A stretch of 64,000 bases of DNA, taken from positions 19,663 to 83,662 of the forward strand of contig JAGRJY010000070.1 of the NCBI GenBank assembly GCA_020442465.1, in the 5' to 3' direction. Position 1 is the stretch's first letter, and each line of letters opens with the position of its first letter. This document shows, piece by piece, positions 63,059 through 64,000 of this stretch. Under the pieces are notes generated by a model. That model saw only the letters and a program-made list of their open reading frames with translations, ran no database searches and had not been told where the DNA came from. The translations under genes and the position numbers were made by a program. Origin of the DNA: Lysobacterales bacterium (lineage in GTDB: Bacteria > Pseudomonadota > Gammaproteobacteria > Xanthomonadales > Xanthomonadaceae).

Positions 63059-63844
63059 TCAGGCCTCCAGCGTCGGCGGTGCGGGGCGGTCATCCTGGCC
63101 GGCGTCGGCCTGGTCGTCCGCGAACACGTCGCGGGCGGCCACCCACATCACCGTCGCCGCGAGCGGAAACGCCAGCGTGATCACCGCCAGGCGAGCGAGT
63201 TGCACCGAGAGCAGCTCGATCACCATCGCGACCAGCATGCCGGCAAACAGCAGACACAGCATGTAGACGAGGATCGGCAGTGCATTCGCCAGCGTGGCGC
63301 GCAGGCTGAGCAACATCGCAGCAAAGGGTTCGTCGCCAGCGAGCATGACCCGGGGCGTGGCGAAGAAGACCATGCCGAACGCGATCAGGGCGACGCCGAT
63401 GGCGAGCAGGGCGAACAGCGCGCCGCCGCTGCCCAGGGTGACCTCGCTCAGTGCTTCGGCATCCGCAGCTTGCGAGATGCCGGCAGCCAGCAGTGCGCTG
63501 CCTACGAAACTGACCGCAAGCATCGCGATGAGCAGGCCGCCCGCGATGCCGGGCAGGCACAGGGCCAGCATGCGCGGCAGGATTCCCGGCTGCTGGAACG
63601 CGCGAAACAGCTGCGACACGTCGGCCTGACCACCGGAAGCCTGAGTCCGCGCCGCGTGGATCACCCCGCCGTTGAGGGCCGGGCCGAACACGCTGAGCAG
63701 CAGGCCGCCCAGCAGCGGCACCGAGACGATCAGCGCCACCACCAGGCCCATGACGACGAACGGAAGCGGATTGCGCAGGAGAATCTCCACAGCTTCGGTC
63801 AACCAGGCGATGCCGCGGCCCGCGTCACGTCGGTGAAAGGGCAT
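63059..63844 (-). CDS. BPSS1780-like family membrane protein
   Basis: A 261-residue polytopic inner-membrane protein with about six hydrophobic helices. After a short tail, MPFHRRDAGRGIAWLTEAVEILLRNPLPFVVMGLVVALI, it has the VPLLGGLLLSVFGPALNGGVIHAARTQASGG block that I associate with the BPSS1780/DUF-type membrane families. No transport or catalytic motif is seen. The ATG at 63844 follows GAGAACG; a longer upstream frame would add 50 non-conserved residues. Upstream 156 bases to the window edge hold no recognisable gene. Confidence 0.7.
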   Translation of the reverse strand: MPFHRRDAGRGIAWLTEAVEILLRNPLPFVVMGLVVALIVSVPLLGGLLLSVFGPALNGGVIHAARTQASGGQADVSQLFRAFQQPGILPRMLALCLPGIAGGLLIAMLAVSFVGSALLAAGISQAADAEALSEVTLGSGGALFALLAIGVALIAFGMVFFATPRVMLAGDEPFAAMLLSLRATLANALPILVYMLCLLFAGMLVAMVIELLSVQLARLAVITLAFPLAATVMWVAARDVFADDQADAGQDDRPAPPTLEA

Positions 63845-64000
63845 GTTTTGCGTTCTCCATATCCGAAGGCCGATGCTGGTGTCCCTGGACGTGGTGTAGC
63901 AGCTCTGCTCTGAGGGCTTGAGTTTCAGGGAGTTGGAGCGGAGAGAGCGGTCATCGTGGCGCTTTGGGTATGTTGGGTTTGCCGACTCAACCAAACCGAA

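Noticed and set aside
63845..64000. Possible start of another gene at the right edge
   Set aside because: No ribosome-binding site, conserved start or motif in the last 156 bases; treated as upstream region of the membrane protein gene.

Overview
The window is a high-GC bacterial chromosome segment made almost entirely of housekeeping genes and coded on both strands. The gene set fits a gammaproteobacterium: one SpoT-type (p)ppGpp enzyme, type B ribosomal protein L31, a type IV pilus pilMNOPQ operon, Bat (aerotolerance-type) proteins, and a leu/ilv cluster in the order ilvD-ilvC-leuA-ilvE-leuC-leuD-leuB-ilvA. Several proteins resemble those of Lysobacterales (Xanthomonadales). That placement is an inference from protein look-alikes; no rRNA is present. 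I saw no tRNA, rRNA, CRISPR array, prophage or complete insertion sequence.

Layout. 1-11 kb: rph (cut by the window edge), yicC, gmk, rpoZ, spoT, ridA, recG, a nucleoside hydrolase, rpmE2 and gltA. 11-14 kb, minus strand: penicillin-binding protein 1A and a protein of unknown function. 14-22 kb: pilM, pilN, pilO, pilP, pilQ, then a large lipoprotein with about six Ig-like units that appears to share the operon. 22-29 kb: a tightly overlapping MoxR-DUF58-DUF4381-VWA-VWA/TPR-BatD operon. 29-32 kb: two sodium-coupled transporters. 32-40 kb: a cyclic-di-GMP patch (EAL protein, HD-GYP protein, GGDEF/EAL membrane protein) around transketolase, plus an S1/P1-type nuclease. 40-46 kb: a class V aminotransferase, an OsmC protein divergent from a BigR-like ArsR regulator, an acetyl-CoA hydrolase/transferase and an M35-type metalloprotease. 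46-57 kb, minus strand: the branched-chain amino acid operon. 57-64 kb: a membrane-anchored unknown, a three-gene macrodomain cassette, hemN, pgk and two small membrane-protein genes.

The most interesting signals are regulatory and lie in the branched-chain operon. Upstream of ilvD is a candidate transcription attenuator: a 43-codon leader peptide with a run of Leu/Val/Ile codons, many rare for this genome, followed by a GC-rich hairpin and an 8-base antiterminator complement. Further down, two short reading frames fill the only sizeable gaps. One (66 codons) fits exactly between ilvE and leuC with overlapping start and stop codons. The other (48 codons) begins with a copy of the first nine residues of LeuA whose only differences from leuA are synonymous.

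Other points of note are an HD-GYP protein that has lost the His of its HD motif, degenerate GGDEF/EAL domains next to an intact EAL domain, and a regulator with the two cysteines of persulfide sensors beside an OsmC gene. Start codons were chosen from ribosome-binding sites, overlaps and family lengths. All functions are assigned by reading the sequence, without database searches.
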